From DATDAW01 sp036525185 (lineage in GTDB: Bacteria > Verrucomicrobiota > Verrucomicrobiia > Chthoniobacterales > DASVRZ01): a stretch of DNA of 28,445 nt. Position numbers and translations under genes: made by a program. The stretch lies in the NCBI GenBank assembly GCA_036525185.1, contig DATDAW010000056.1, positions 1 to 28,445 on the forward strand. Direction: 5' to 3'. This document shows, piece after piece, positions 16,300 through 24,591 of this stretch (the stretch's first letter is position 1; every line of letters starts with the position of its first letter). The notes under the pieces were generated by a model. It had not been told where the DNA came from. It did no database searches and was given only the letters and a program-made list of their open reading frames with translations.

Positions 16300-16370
16300 C
16301 GGAAGCGAACTTACCGTACTCGAGCCGGGTAAATACCGTAATTCTCCGATCTACCGGCGTTGCGTCAGTC

Positions 16371-17510
16371 ATGGAAGGCTTGTCACAACCTGACAACAAT
16401 CATCCCAACCTTCTTAAAACTATGTGCCTGGCTTGTGAAACCAAAATTAACGTCGCTGACCTTGATGCGTTTAGCGGTCACTATCTCGAAATCCTCAATC
16501 ATGGAGCGTTAGCGCTGATGATCTCGATCGGACACCGCACCGGCCTTTTTGATGCGTTGAATACCAGCGGACCGTGCACGAGCGAGCAACTCGCCCATGC
16601 CGCTGGTTTGAATGAGCGCTATGTCCGGGAATGGATGGGCGCTATGGTCGCTGGGAAAATTGTCGAATGCAAAGGCGACACCTTCACACTATCCGAAGCG
16701 CCGTCGCGGTTATTCACCAACGCGGAAGGAAGCCCTAATATTGCCTATCTCTCGCAATACATCGGTCTTCTCGGCGAAGTGGAGACGCGCATTGTGGATT
16801 GCTTTAGGAAGGGCGGCGGCGTTTCCTACAGCGCCTACCCGCGTTTCCACGATGTCATGGCCGAGGACAGCATGCAAAGTGTCGTGGAGCCACTGATCGA
16901 GCACATTTTGCCGCTGGTTCCCGGGCTCATACTGGCTCTGCAAAACGGGATCGATGTTCTCGACGTGGGTTGCGGAAGGGGACGGGCTCTGCATTTGCTG
17001 GCTGCCACGTTTCCGGCCAGCCGATTCACTGGCTATGACCTCAGCGAAACAGCCATCGCTTTTGCCGTGGATCGCGCCGATCGTGCGGAACTGCGTAACC
17101 TCCGCTTCGAAACGCGCGATCTCACCCACTTTCACTGCGAAGCTCCCGAAGCGGCCTATGATCTTGTGACGGCGTTTGACGCCATTCACGATCAGGCTCG
17201 CCCGGATAATGTCCTCGCCGGCATCCGGCGCAGTCTCAAACCGACGGGTATATTCCTGATGCAAGACATTCGGGCCGCCAGCAACCCGGCGGATAATCGC
17301 GATCACGTGCTTGGTCCGCTCCTCTACACCATTTCCTGCATGCACTGCATGACGACCTCACTCGCGCAGGGCGGGATGGGTTTGGGCGCCATGTGGGGTG
17401 AGGGGAAAGCGATCGCGTTTCTCCAGGAGGCCGGTTTTCAGCATATCGATGTCCGCGTGCTCGAACACGATATCCAAAACAACTATTACCTCGCGTATCC
17501 CGGAAATTAG
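16371..17510 (+). CDS. Class I SAM-dependent methyltransferase (Rv2258c-like)
   Basis: A protein of about 379 residues. An N-terminal winged-helix dimerisation domain, as in O-methyltransferases, is visible (NHGALALMISIGHRTGLFDA, then SEQLAHAAGLNERYVREW and KIVECKGDTFTLSEAPSRLF). A Rossmann SAM domain follows with motif I IDVLDVGCGRGRALHLLA (about 194-211) and the later DLVTAFDAIHDQARPDNVL. Mycobacterial Rv2258c and many bacterial homologues share this layout; their substrates are unknown. Start choice is uncertain: ATG 16371 and ATG 16422 are both in frame, and the domain itself begins just after the second. A TTG at 16290 would overlap the regulator and is less likely. The gene follows the LuxR/TPR regulator by 71 bases. 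Confidence 0.87.
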   Translation: MEGLSQPDNNHPNLLKTMCLACETKINVADLDAFSGHYLEILNHGALALMISIGHRTGLFDALNTSGPCTSEQLAHAAGLNERYVREWMGAMVAGKIVECKGDTFTLSEAPSRLFTNAEGSPNIAYLSQYIGLLGEVETRIVDCFRKGGGVSYSAYPRFHDVMAEDSMQSVVEPLIEHILPLVPGLILALQNGIDVLDVGCGRGRALHLLAATFPASRFTGYDLSETAIAFAVDRADRAELRNLRFETRDLTHFHCEAPEAAYDLVTAFDAIHDQARPDNVLAGIRRSLKPTGIFLMQDIRAASNPADNRDHVLGPLLYTISCMHCMTTSLAQGGMGLGAMWGEGKAIAFLQEAGFQHIDVRVLEHDIQNNYYLAYPGN

Positions 17511-17519
17511 GCGCTTTCC

Positions 17520-17541
17520 GGGATGCTCATTGAGACATCCC
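17520..17541 (+). terminator. Hairpin after methyltransferase gene, possible weak terminator
   Basis: GGGATG at 17520-17525 pairs with CATCCC at 17536-17541, and CTC pairs with GAG inside, with one bulged A. It starts 9 bases after the stop codon. No T-run follows, so intrinsic termination is doubtful. Confidence 0.35.
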
Positions 17542-17585
17542 TCTATGGACGAATATTCCTTTGCGGTGCATAATCGAAGCCCACA

Positions 17586-18425
17586 ATGCGGCTGCACCAA
17601 TGGATGCTAGTAATTTGCTTAGTTTACCCGGGCGTGCTCCTGGCCGGAGGGCTCGATATTGGAGGGGACGCCTGGGCGCTGTACGAAAGTAATATCTCGA
17701 ATTCTGATGTTTCACGCGATCGTATAGGAACGGGCATAGTGGGCGGGCGGGTCGCGGCTCAAAGGGCTGGGGTGTGGGAGCGGGACTGGCGCTGGCATCT
17801 GGGCTTGACGGCAGAAGGCGAGTCGGTGGTCCGATTTTCCGATCTGAGCCGGCTGGATGCGGGGATTCGCGTCGGGCTGGAGCGAAAGTTCGGTCTTGGC
17901 TGGCAGGCGCCGCGATTGCAGCTGGATGTCCGGTCGATAGGACGGGTTTCAGGGGAGTGGGATTCGTCCGGGGTCGGCCTTTTGCCATCACTGGGTGTTA
18001 CGTGGCAGGCAGGAGAACGATGGGGTTTTAGCGTCCAATATTCGCCCCAATGGTTCTTTGCACGGGGCGTGATTTTTGATTCGACGGCGCAAACGGCTGG
18101 ATTCTCTGCCTGGTTCGACCTTTTTCCGATGACGCGCTTGCAGGTCCGTTATGGGTTTCGGACAGGGGACGTTGTCTCCTATGCCACACCACCGCGGCCG
18201 GATCTCGTTGCCATCAGCGAAGTCCAGGAGACGACGCTTGTGTTTGGCTCTCCCCGGGTGAGATATCGCTTCGATGCAGATACGTATTCCATCGAGGCGG
18301 AAGTCGCTCAACAGCTGGACGACCGAATCGCTTTGAGTGCAATCTATCGTCTGGAGATTACACAGGGCAAAGGCAAGGAGTATGAAAATCACATCTTCCA
18401 GCTTAGCGCACGCGTCAGGCTCTAG
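17586..18425 (+). CDS. Exported outer-membrane beta-barrel-like protein
   Basis: A 279-residue protein with a signal peptide (MRLHQWMLVICLVYPGVLLAGG; cleavage probably near residue 21). The rest shows alternating polar and hydrophobic strands typical of outer-membrane barrels: LQVRYGFRTGDVV, WRWHLGLTAEGESVVRFS, TYSIEAEVAQQLDDRIALSA and the final HIFQLSARVRL. The last residue is Leu, not the usual Phe or Tyr. I cannot name a substrate. The cupredoxin-like gene begins inside its 3' end (18382), so the two are translationally linked and are followed at once by the adenylate cyclase. A role as surface or structural partner of that sensor system is inference. Confidence 0.72.
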   Translation: MRLHQWMLVICLVYPGVLLAGGLDIGGDAWALYESNISNSDVSRDRIGTGIVGGRVAAQRAGVWERDWRWHLGLTAEGESVVRFSDLSRLDAGIRVGLERKFGLGWQAPRLQLDVRSIGRVSGEWDSSGVGLLPSLGVTWQAGERWGFSVQYSPQWFFARGVIFDSTAQTAGFSAWFDLFPMTRLQVRYGFRTGDVVSYATPPRPDLVAISEVQETTLVFGSPRVRYRFDADTYSIEAEVAQQLDDRIALSAIYRLEITQGKGKEYENHIFQLSARVRL

Positions 18426-19047
18426 CCTCCGAGCAATCCTGGCAGTCTGCATGGCCTGTCTCTCGGCGGCATTTGCGACTGATCTGCGCATTACCGTCAA
18501 GGACCAGAACGGTCAGCCGGTGGAGAGCGCCGTGGTTTGGGTAACGCCTTCTGCAAGACATCCGAAACCTGTGGGCCGCGAGATCGTGCAAAGGAATCGT
18601 CAGTTCACTCCGGAAGTGACGATCGTTCCCCTGAACAGCACGGTGACATTTCCGAATCGGGACACAGTCCAGCACCATGTCTATTCTTTCAGCCCGGCAA
18701 AGACGTTTGATTTTCCGCTCTACATCGGTGAATCGCCGGGCGCTATAAAATTGGACAAACCGGGTGTCGTCACGCTGGGCTGCAACATTCACGACTGGAT
18801 GGCGGCTTATATCATGGTGCTGGACACGGACCTCTATGCGAAAACGGATGCAAGAGGGTTCGCGATGATTTCCGGACTCCCCACGGGTGCGGCAAGTATT
18901 CAAACGTGGCATCCGCGTCTTCGAGGCAGTCCTGTCAGGTCGTCAGTTAATCTCGGGGGCCCCGCGACATCCACGGAAGTGAAGTTGCGGCTCAGGCCTG
19001 CGTTTCGTCGGACTCCACCAGATACAGAAGGAGGCGTGTATCCGTGA
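18382..19047 (+). CDS. Periplasmic cupredoxin-like protein (annotated elsewhere as methylamine utilization protein)
   Basis: A 221-residue exported protein. Signal peptide: MKITSSSLAHASGSSLRAI, then LAVCMACLSAAFA, with cleavage near residue 32. An early beta domain (DLRITVKDQNGQPVESAVVWV) leads into a plastocyanin-like part with copper-ligand candidates H98 or H99 in TVQHHVYSF and C134-x2-H137-x2-M140 in TLGCNIHDWM. This is the pattern of a type 1 copper site; the name methylamine utilization protein is used for many such homologues without proof. The C-terminal part (ARGFAMISGLPTGAASIQTW) is like a carboxypeptidase-regulatory domain. It starts inside the barrel gene, preceded by AAGGAG one base away, and its TGA overlaps the cyclase GTG by four bases. 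Confidence 0.83.
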   Translation: MKITSSSLAHASGSSLRAILAVCMACLSAAFATDLRITVKDQNGQPVESAVVWVTPSARHPKPVGREIVQRNRQFTPEVTIVPLNSTVTFPNRDTVQHHVYSFSPAKTFDFPLYIGESPGAIKLDKPGVVTLGCNIHDWMAAYIMVLDTDLYAKTDARGFAMISGLPTGAASIQTWHPRLRGSPVRSSVNLGGPATSTEVKLRLRPAFRRTPPDTEGGVYP

Positions 19048-20834
19048 ACCGACTGTTTTCCAGTTTTCGACTTCGGCTGGTCACGGTGATCCTTCTTCTC
19101 CTGTTGGCGACTCAGGGGGCCACGTTCTTTCTTGTGGCTTCGGCTGCAGAAAACAATGCCCGGGCGCAAATCGAGGACGAAATCGAAGGAGCCACTCGCA
19201 TTTTCGAGCAACTGGCCGGCGAGCGGGTCCAGGAATTGGAACTGGCGGTGCGACTCCTCAATAGCGATTATGCGTTCTCATCCACGTTTGCAAAGCTCCG
19301 AGAACATGATGATCCGGTGGCACGAGCCACGCTTCGATCTGCGCTTCAGAATTACAGCTTGCGTATCGTTACCGCGTCGTTTCTGCGTCTGATTTCATTG
19401 GATGGAGAGCTGATGGCCGACACGCTGCCTCCGCATATGGCGGGCGATCTGGTGCTGGATGAAAAATTGCTGCAGGCGGCCGATGATTCGCCTGATTTAA
19501 AGGTGACAACGGTGGAGCGAATTCGTGACACGCTTCACCTAATTGTGATCCAGCCCCTGCTGATGCCGGAGCCTAGCGCTTGGATTGCTGTCGGGTTTCC
19601 GCTCGACGATGCTCGTGCGGCGGAACTGGGCGAATTGAGCGATTTTGAAGTCGGATTTATTCACAAGGGGCAGGTGGTTGGGTCGACGGAGGCCTTGAAA
19701 CGAGCGGATTCTATTTCGTATGGGCTAAGCAGAAATGCTGGGAAAAGGGGCGACCTGCTGACGGTAGTCATCGGTGGGAAACGTTATCTAGGGAAAAAGG
19801 CGCAGCTCTCGGCCGACTATGGGAAGAACACTGAGGTGGTGATGCTGCGCTCTCTGGAAAGAGAACTGGCGCCGTTTCAGCGTCTGCAACGGACTTTGTT
19901 GGTGTTAAACGTCCTGGCGCTCGGGGTGTCCGGGCTGGGAGCCATATTGCTGGGGAGTAGCGTTACGCGGCCGGTGATGGAACTGGCCATGGGCGTGGAA
20001 AGGATCGAACAGGGCGATTTTCGCGCCCGCGTCGCCGTCAAAAGCCGCGATGAATTGGGGCGGCTGGCGTCGGCCTTCAACAAAATGGTGCTTGGGTTGC
20101 AGGAAAGGGACAAGGTCAGGGATCTTTTGGGGAAAGTGGTTTCGCCGCAAATCGCGCATGAACTGGTTGGCTCCCGGGTCGAGGTGGAAGGCGAGCTGCG
20201 GGAAGCGACTATCCTTTTTACCGATTTGCGCGGTTTCACGGCATTCAGCGAGACTCAGTCGCCGCAAGCCTTGCTCCAGCAATTAAACGCTTATTTCACG
20301 GAAGTTACGGGCGCCGTGGAGGCAGCGGGCGGGGTTGTCGACAAATACATCGGAGACGCTCTTATGGCCATTTTTGGGGCGCCCGCGACGTTGCGCGATC
20401 ACGCTGATCGCGCTGTGGCTGCGGCGTTGGCGATTCTGCAAGCAGAAGAGAAGCTTAACCGAAAACGCGCAGCGCAAGGACTTCTTCCCCTGCGCACCGG
20501 CATCGGCATTAGTAGCGGCGTCATGGTGGCAGGGAATATTGGATCATCGTCGCGCTACAATTATACCGTCATCGGAAACGACGTGAACCTGGCGTCTCGA
20601 CTGGAGAGTTTGACCAAGGAAACCCGTTTCAAGGCCCGCATCATATGCAGCGATGCGACGCGCGAGGCACTGCAGCACTCATGGCCTCTGAGAGATCTTG
20701 GCGAAAGCGAGATCCGCGGCAAGGAATTTCGGACCCGGATCTGGGCGGTTGATTACGATTCTGCGAGTCCAATGAAAAACACGCAACACGAGGCAGGTTT
20801 ACATGCGTACAGTAAAAAAGGTCAGGCCGTCTAG
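19044..20834 (+). CDS. Membrane-bound class III adenylate cyclase with periplasmic sensor and HAMP
   Basis: A 596-residue inner-membrane enzyme predicted to make cAMP from ATP. Layout: first helix 12-33, periplasmic Cache-like sensor to about 280, second helix 285-305, HAMP about 307-360, cyclase domain about 385-560. The metal-binding Asp residues are D394 (FTDLRGF) and D438 (DKYIGDA). The base-selecting Lys is K434; the partner position is T508 (YTVIG), the class IIIb variant of the usual Asp. Asn515 and Arg519 (DVNLASR) complete the site. This set favours adenylate over guanylate cyclase. The GTG start has a strong AGAAGGAGG site nine bases before it and overlaps the cupredoxin stop. Its end overlaps the glutaminase start by 32 bases. 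The sensor ligand is unknown. Confidence 0.92.
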   Translation: MNRLFSSFRLRLVTVILLLLLATQGATFFLVASAAENNARAQIEDEIEGATRIFEQLAGERVQELELAVRLLNSDYAFSSTFAKLREHDDPVARATLRSALQNYSLRIVTASFLRLISLDGELMADTLPPHMAGDLVLDEKLLQAADDSPDLKVTTVERIRDTLHLIVIQPLLMPEPSAWIAVGFPLDDARAAELGELSDFEVGFIHKGQVVGSTEALKRADSISYGLSRNAGKRGDLLTVVIGGKRYLGKKAQLSADYGKNTEVVMLRSLERELAPFQRLQRTLLVLNVLALGVSGLGAILLGSSVTRPVMELAMGVERIEQGDFRARVAVKSRDELGRLASAFNKMVLGLQERDKVRDLLGKVVSPQIAHELVGSRVEVEGELREATILFTDLRGFTAFSETQSPQALLQQLNAYFTEVTGAVEAAGGVVDKYIGDALMAIFGAPATLRDHADRAVAAALAILQAEEKLNRKRAAQGLLPLRTGIGISSGVMVAGNIGSSSRYNYTVIGNDVNLASRLESLTKETRFKARIICSDATREALQHSWPLRDLGESEIRGKEFRTRIWAVDYDSASPMKNTQHEAGLHAYSKKGQAV

Positions 20835-22674
20835 AGAAGGACGGAAGTCACGATCCGTTTTGAAATGCCCAATCGACAAGGCCGTTGAGGACCTTCATCG
20901 GAAGCTGGCCAACGATCGCTCCGGGGAAGTTGCCACTTACATTCCTGAATTGGGGCGAGCAAATCCCGATTGGTTTGGCGTATGCGTGGTGACGGCGGAC
21001 GGCAAAACCTATGAGGCGGGAGATACCGACCAGTCCTTTACGATTCAATCGATATCCAAGCCATTTCTCTACGGCATGGCGCTCGAAGATAATGGACAGG
21101 CAGCAGTTTTAGAAAAAATCTGGATGGAACCCTCTGGCGAAGCATTTAACGCGATCAGCCTGCGGCCTGGATCCGGGCAGCCGGCGAATCCGATGATCAA
21201 TGCCGGAGCGATTGCAACGACATCGCTGGTGTCGGGCGTGACGACTCAACAGAAAATGCGCCGTATTTTGGATGGAATGGGCCGATATGCCGGCCGGCCG
21301 CTGAGCATCGACGAAGCGGTTTATCGATCCGAGAGCGAAACCGGGCATCGGAACCGGGCGATCGCGTACATGCTTCGCAATTTTAACATCATCGAGTCCG
21401 ACCCCATGCCCGGTCTGGAGGCTTATTTCATGCAGTGTTCGCTGGCAGTCACCTGCCGCGATTTGGGGGTGATGGCTGCGACGCTGGCCAACCAGGGAGT
21501 CAATCCGATCACCAAAGACCGGGCGGTTGTGCGCGAGTATGTGGAGAGCATTCTAAGCGTGATGAGCTCGTGCGGAATGTATGACGGCGCCGGAGAATGG
21601 ATTTATCGCGTGGGGATGCCTGCGAAAAGCGGCGTGGCGGGAGGAATTCTGGCAGTGTTGCCGGGACAACTGGGTATTGGCGTATTTTCTCCGCGGCTGG
21701 ATGCATGCGGCAACAGCGTCCGGGGGGTTAAGTTTTGCCTGGAACTGTCGCGCCGGTTTGGCCTGCACATGTTCAACGCCCCTCGTGTGTCGGCGTCCGT
21801 GTTGCGGAGGATTACTCATGTGGGAGAAGTTTCCTCGAACCGGTGTCGTTGCAGTGACGAAACGGATCTGCTGAAGCGACACGGGAGTCGTGTGACCGTT
21901 GTCTTCGTGCAAGGCGTCGTTGTTTTTGCGTCCAGCGAGGTCGTCATACGGGAGTTGATGAAACGGGTGCACGACCTCGATGGCATGATCCTGGATCTGC
22001 AGCACGTGCAGGCGATGGATTTCGTTACGCGCGAATTGCTTGCCGAACTGGCTCTGCTCGTTGTTCGCGCGGGAAAATTCATGTCCTTTTCCCACGCAGA
22101 GCATATGCCCAAGGTGACCCAGGCGTTTCGAAAGAAGCTGAAGGACCGGATTCAGTTTTTCGGCGACCTGGACCTCGCGCTCGAGGACGCGGAGAATCGC
22201 ATTCTTGCACGCCACGGATGGAAACCCGCGACGCCCGAGCGCATTGACCTGGCCGAGTGCGAGATCGCCCATGGAATGTCCAGGCAGGACGTGGAAGCCC
22301 TGAAAGCACTGTTGCGACTCAGGTTATTTCGCAGTGGCGACGTCATCATACAACCCGGTGAAGATGCTTCGGAGATGTGCGTTCTGACTCGAGGCACAGC
22401 CAGTGTCTGGCTCCATTCGGAGGAAAGTCCGAAAAAACGCGTGGCGACGTTTACTCCAGGGATGATTTTCGGTGAAGTGGCGCTGCTGGATCGCCAGCCG
22501 CGTTCGGCGCAAGTCACCGCCGATACCGATGTGGAATTGCTCTCGTTGGACGCGGGCTGTTTCGATGGACTTACAGCCAGCCATCCCAATCTCCAGCGTC
22601 TTCTATTGCGGAACCTTTCACAGATTCTGGCCCGGCGTCTTCGGGCAACGAACAGGGACCTCGGAGCTGTCTAG
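20803..22674 (+). CDS. glsA: Glutaminase fused to STAS and cyclic-nucleotide-binding domains
   Basis: A 623-residue cytoplasmic protein. Residues about 24-315 are a serine-type glutaminase, which hydrolyses glutamine to glutamate and ammonia; the catalytic Ser-x-x-Lys is S83-I-S-K86 (FTIQSISKPF), and NPMINAGAI (129-137) is conserved. Residues about 360-450 are a STAS domain (VVFVQGVVVFAS, MILDLQHVQAMDF); the usual phosphorylated Ser is not there (D406-F-V-T). Residues about 490-605 are a cNMP-binding domain with a good phosphate cassette: G557-E558-VALLDRQP-R567-S568-A569, matching the Glu and Arg that hold cAMP in CRP. The gene starts inside the cyclase gene, so enzyme and second-messenger source are made together. 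Direct control by cAMP is strongly suggested but not shown. Confidence 0.94.
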   Translation: MRTVKKVRPSREGRKSRSVLKCPIDKAVEDLHRKLANDRSGEVATYIPELGRANPDWFGVCVVTADGKTYEAGDTDQSFTIQSISKPFLYGMALEDNGQAAVLEKIWMEPSGEAFNAISLRPGSGQPANPMINAGAIATTSLVSGVTTQQKMRRILDGMGRYAGRPLSIDEAVYRSESETGHRNRAIAYMLRNFNIIESDPMPGLEAYFMQCSLAVTCRDLGVMAATLANQGVNPITKDRAVVREYVESILSVMSSCGMYDGAGEWIYRVGMPAKSGVAGGILAVLPGQLGIGVFSPRLDACGNSVRGVKFCLELSRRFGLHMFNAPRVSASVLRRITHVGEVSSNRCRCSDETDLLKRHGSRVTVVFVQGVVVFASSEVVIRELMKRVHDLDGMILDLQHVQAMDFVTRELLAELALLVVRAGKFMSFSHAEHMPKVTQAFRKKLKDRIQFFGDLDLALEDAENRILARHGWKPATPERIDLAECEIAHGMSRQDVEALKALLRLRLFRSGDVIIQPGEDASEMCVLTRGTASVWLHSEESPKKRVATFTPGMIFGEVALLDRQPRSAQVTADTDVELLSLDAGCFDGLTASHPNLQRLLLRNLSQILARRLRATNRDLGAV

Positions 22675-22740
22675 GCAGGGATCGCCGCTCGGGACTTTGC
22701 CTTGTGGAATTTCCGATTCTCCGTCAAGTTGCGCCGGTTT

Positions 22741-23775
22741 ATGAGTGACCAGAAGAAATCCGGCTGCCTGCCTATCGTTCTCTTCGTGCTGCTTTGCGTG
22801 AGCTTGCTCGTGAACATTGCGCTTTTTGCGGCGCAGATCGGGGTGTTTATGGAAAAAACCGCCAATGCGGCAATCTCCGAAGGGGGGGCAACGGGACGGT
22901 TTTCTGAGGTGCGCATCGAATCGGCGAAAAATGACTCCGCTGACAAAGTTGCCGTGATTGCCCTCAAAGGGCTCATCAGTTCAGGCATTGAGGGACGGCT
23001 TGCCCCCTCGATGATCGATGATACCAAGATCGCCTTGCGCCAGGCTGCGGCGGATCCAAACGTTCGAGCGATCGTTTTCTTCGTGGATTCCCCGGGCGGG
23101 GAAGTGACGGCGTCAGACGTGATTTACAACGAAGTGCGCGCGGCTCGCGAACGCAAACCAGTCGTGGTCTATCTGGATTCCATCGCAGCATCGGGCGGGT
23201 TCTATGCGGCGTGCGGGGGGAGTTATATTATGGCTCACGATACGACTCTCACGGGGAGCATTGGCGTCATTATACAAACACTCAAATACAAGGATCTCTT
23301 CGGAAAAATCGGGCTCGAGTCTGTGGTCTTTAAAAGTGGTCAGTTCAAGGACATCCTGAGTGGGACCCGTGATATGACCGATTTGGAGAAAAAATTCATC
23401 CAGGACATGGTGATGCAGACCTACGAAAAATTCGTCGGAATCGTTTCGGTCGAAAGAAAGATTCCCGAGATGTATCTACGACGCAATATTGCGGACGGCC
23501 GCATTCTCTCGGGCAAGGACGCGGTGGCGCAGAAGCTGGTCAATAGCACGGGCTATATCGAGGATGCCTATGCGAAGGCCCGCGAACTCGGGCAGGCACC
23601 TAACGCGGCCGTCGTCCGGTATGAGGCACAATTTAAGTTTACCAACTTCTTCCGCGCGTTTGGCGAAACGGAGAGCGCGCAGCAGAAAAAAGTCGAGATC
23701 CAATTGCCGGGCGCTCTTTCGCCGCGCCTGGAAAGCGGACGGCTGTATTTGCTGCCGGCATACTATGCAGAATAA
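22741..23775 (+). CDS. sppA: Signal peptide peptidase SppA, short form (S49 family)
   Basis: A 344-residue membrane-anchored serine protease that clears signal peptides after cleavage. One N-terminal helix (LPIVLFVLLCVSLLVNIALF) anchors it. The single S49 domain keeps VFFVDSPGGEV, the catalytic Ser in DSIAASGGFYAA (S151) and the Lys in SGQFKDILSG (K203). The 52-residue spacing equals that of the B. subtilis SppA dyad (Ser147, Lys199), so this is the short, homo-oligomeric form. The ATG at 22741 gives the anchor at its normal place; a GTG at 22702 would add 13 residues. It lies 66 bases after the glutaminase gene and may open a new operon with the protease, thiL, tsaE and tsaB. Confidence 0.93.
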   Translation: MSDQKKSGCLPIVLFVLLCVSLLVNIALFAAQIGVFMEKTANAAISEGGATGRFSEVRIESAKNDSADKVAVIALKGLISSGIEGRLAPSMIDDTKIALRQAAADPNVRAIVFFVDSPGGEVTASDVIYNEVRAARERKPVVVYLDSIAASGGFYAACGGSYIMAHDTTLTGSIGVIIQTLKYKDLFGKIGLESVVFKSGQFKDILSGTRDMTDLEKKFIQDMVMQTYEKFVGIVSVERKIPEMYLRRNIADGRILSGKDAVAQKLVNSTGYIEDAYAKARELGQAPNAAVVRYEAQFKFTNFFRAFGETESAQQKKVEIQLPGALSPRLESGRLYLLPAYYAE

Positions 23776-23808
23776 TCGGGGGACAGAGCCAGCAGCCTCT
23801 TTAAAATC

Positions 23809-24591
23809 GTGCCCCTGATCGAAATCGCGCTCATGGCTGTCAGCGGTGCGGCGTTTATCGTCTTGCTGAAACGCGCGTTTTTCAGCGGCACACGGTCGTT
23901 GCTGGACGAGGCGCATTGGTTCAGTCGCTTTGATACCATCGTAGTCCTGGCATTTGCGATGTTCCTTGGGACTCTAGGCGTGCAAACCATTCAGGCACCC
24001 GCGCCGGTCTATACGCTGGATCTCCTGCTGACTGGGATTGTCATCCAGATCATCGTCGGCAGCGGAGTGCTGACCTATCTGGTCGTTCGCAAAGTCCCGT
24101 TGGGTCAGTTTTTCTGGAGTGGAACCACGTCCCTGCCCCGTGCAGTGGGGTTGGCTGTGCTGCTGATGGTTTTGCTGTGGCCGGTGGTTGGATTGGCGAA
24201 CTTTCTGGTCAACGGCATTGATGCCACGGGTGAAAATTCGCAGGACCTTGTAAAATTTTTCGAAGACAACCCCGATTCCGCGATTCGTTGGTGGATGGCT
24301 CTTGCGGCGGTGATTATCGCGCCGATCGTCGAGGAGCTCGTATTTCGCGGGTTGATCTACGGGGTTTTGAAGCGTCAATTTGGACGCGTGGCGTCGATGT
24401 TCTTCACGTCGGTTCTGTTTGCGGTGGTGCACGGACACCTGCCGTCGGTTGTGCCGTTGACCGTGCTCGCGTGCTGCCTCACGATTGGACTGGAACTTTC
24501 CGGAACTCTTCTCGTGCCAATGCTGATGCATGCGATTTTTAACGCTACGACGCTGTTGTTCATCGTCTTGAGAATCGACACGTACTTATGA
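23809..24591 (+). CDS. CPBP-family intramembrane metalloprotease (CAAX/Abi type)
   Basis: A 260-residue inner-membrane protein with seven to eight hydrophobic helices. All three family motifs are present: E175-E176-LVFR180 (EExxxR), F204-AVVH208 (FxxxH) and H241-AIFN245 (HxxxN), so it should be an active glutamate protease. Bacterial members process membrane peptides or act in bacteriocin immunity; the substrate is unknown. The start is GTG at 23809 (MPLIEIALMAV); an ATG at 23833 is another choice. It follows sppA by 33 bases and overlaps the thiL start by four bases (ATGA), so the three are likely co-expressed. Confidence 0.9.
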   Translation: MPLIEIALMAVSGAAFIVLLKRAFFSGTRSLLDEAHWFSRFDTIVVLAFAMFLGTLGVQTIQAPAPVYTLDLLLTGIVIQIIVGSGVLTYLVVRKVPLGQFFWSGTTSLPRAVGLAVLLMVLLWPVVGLANFLVNGIDATGENSQDLVKFFEDNPDSAIRWWMALAAVIIAPIVEELVFRGLIYGVLKRQFGRVASMFFTSVLFAVVHGHLPSVVPLTVLACCLTIGLELSGTLLVPMLMHAIFNATTLLFIVLRIDTYL

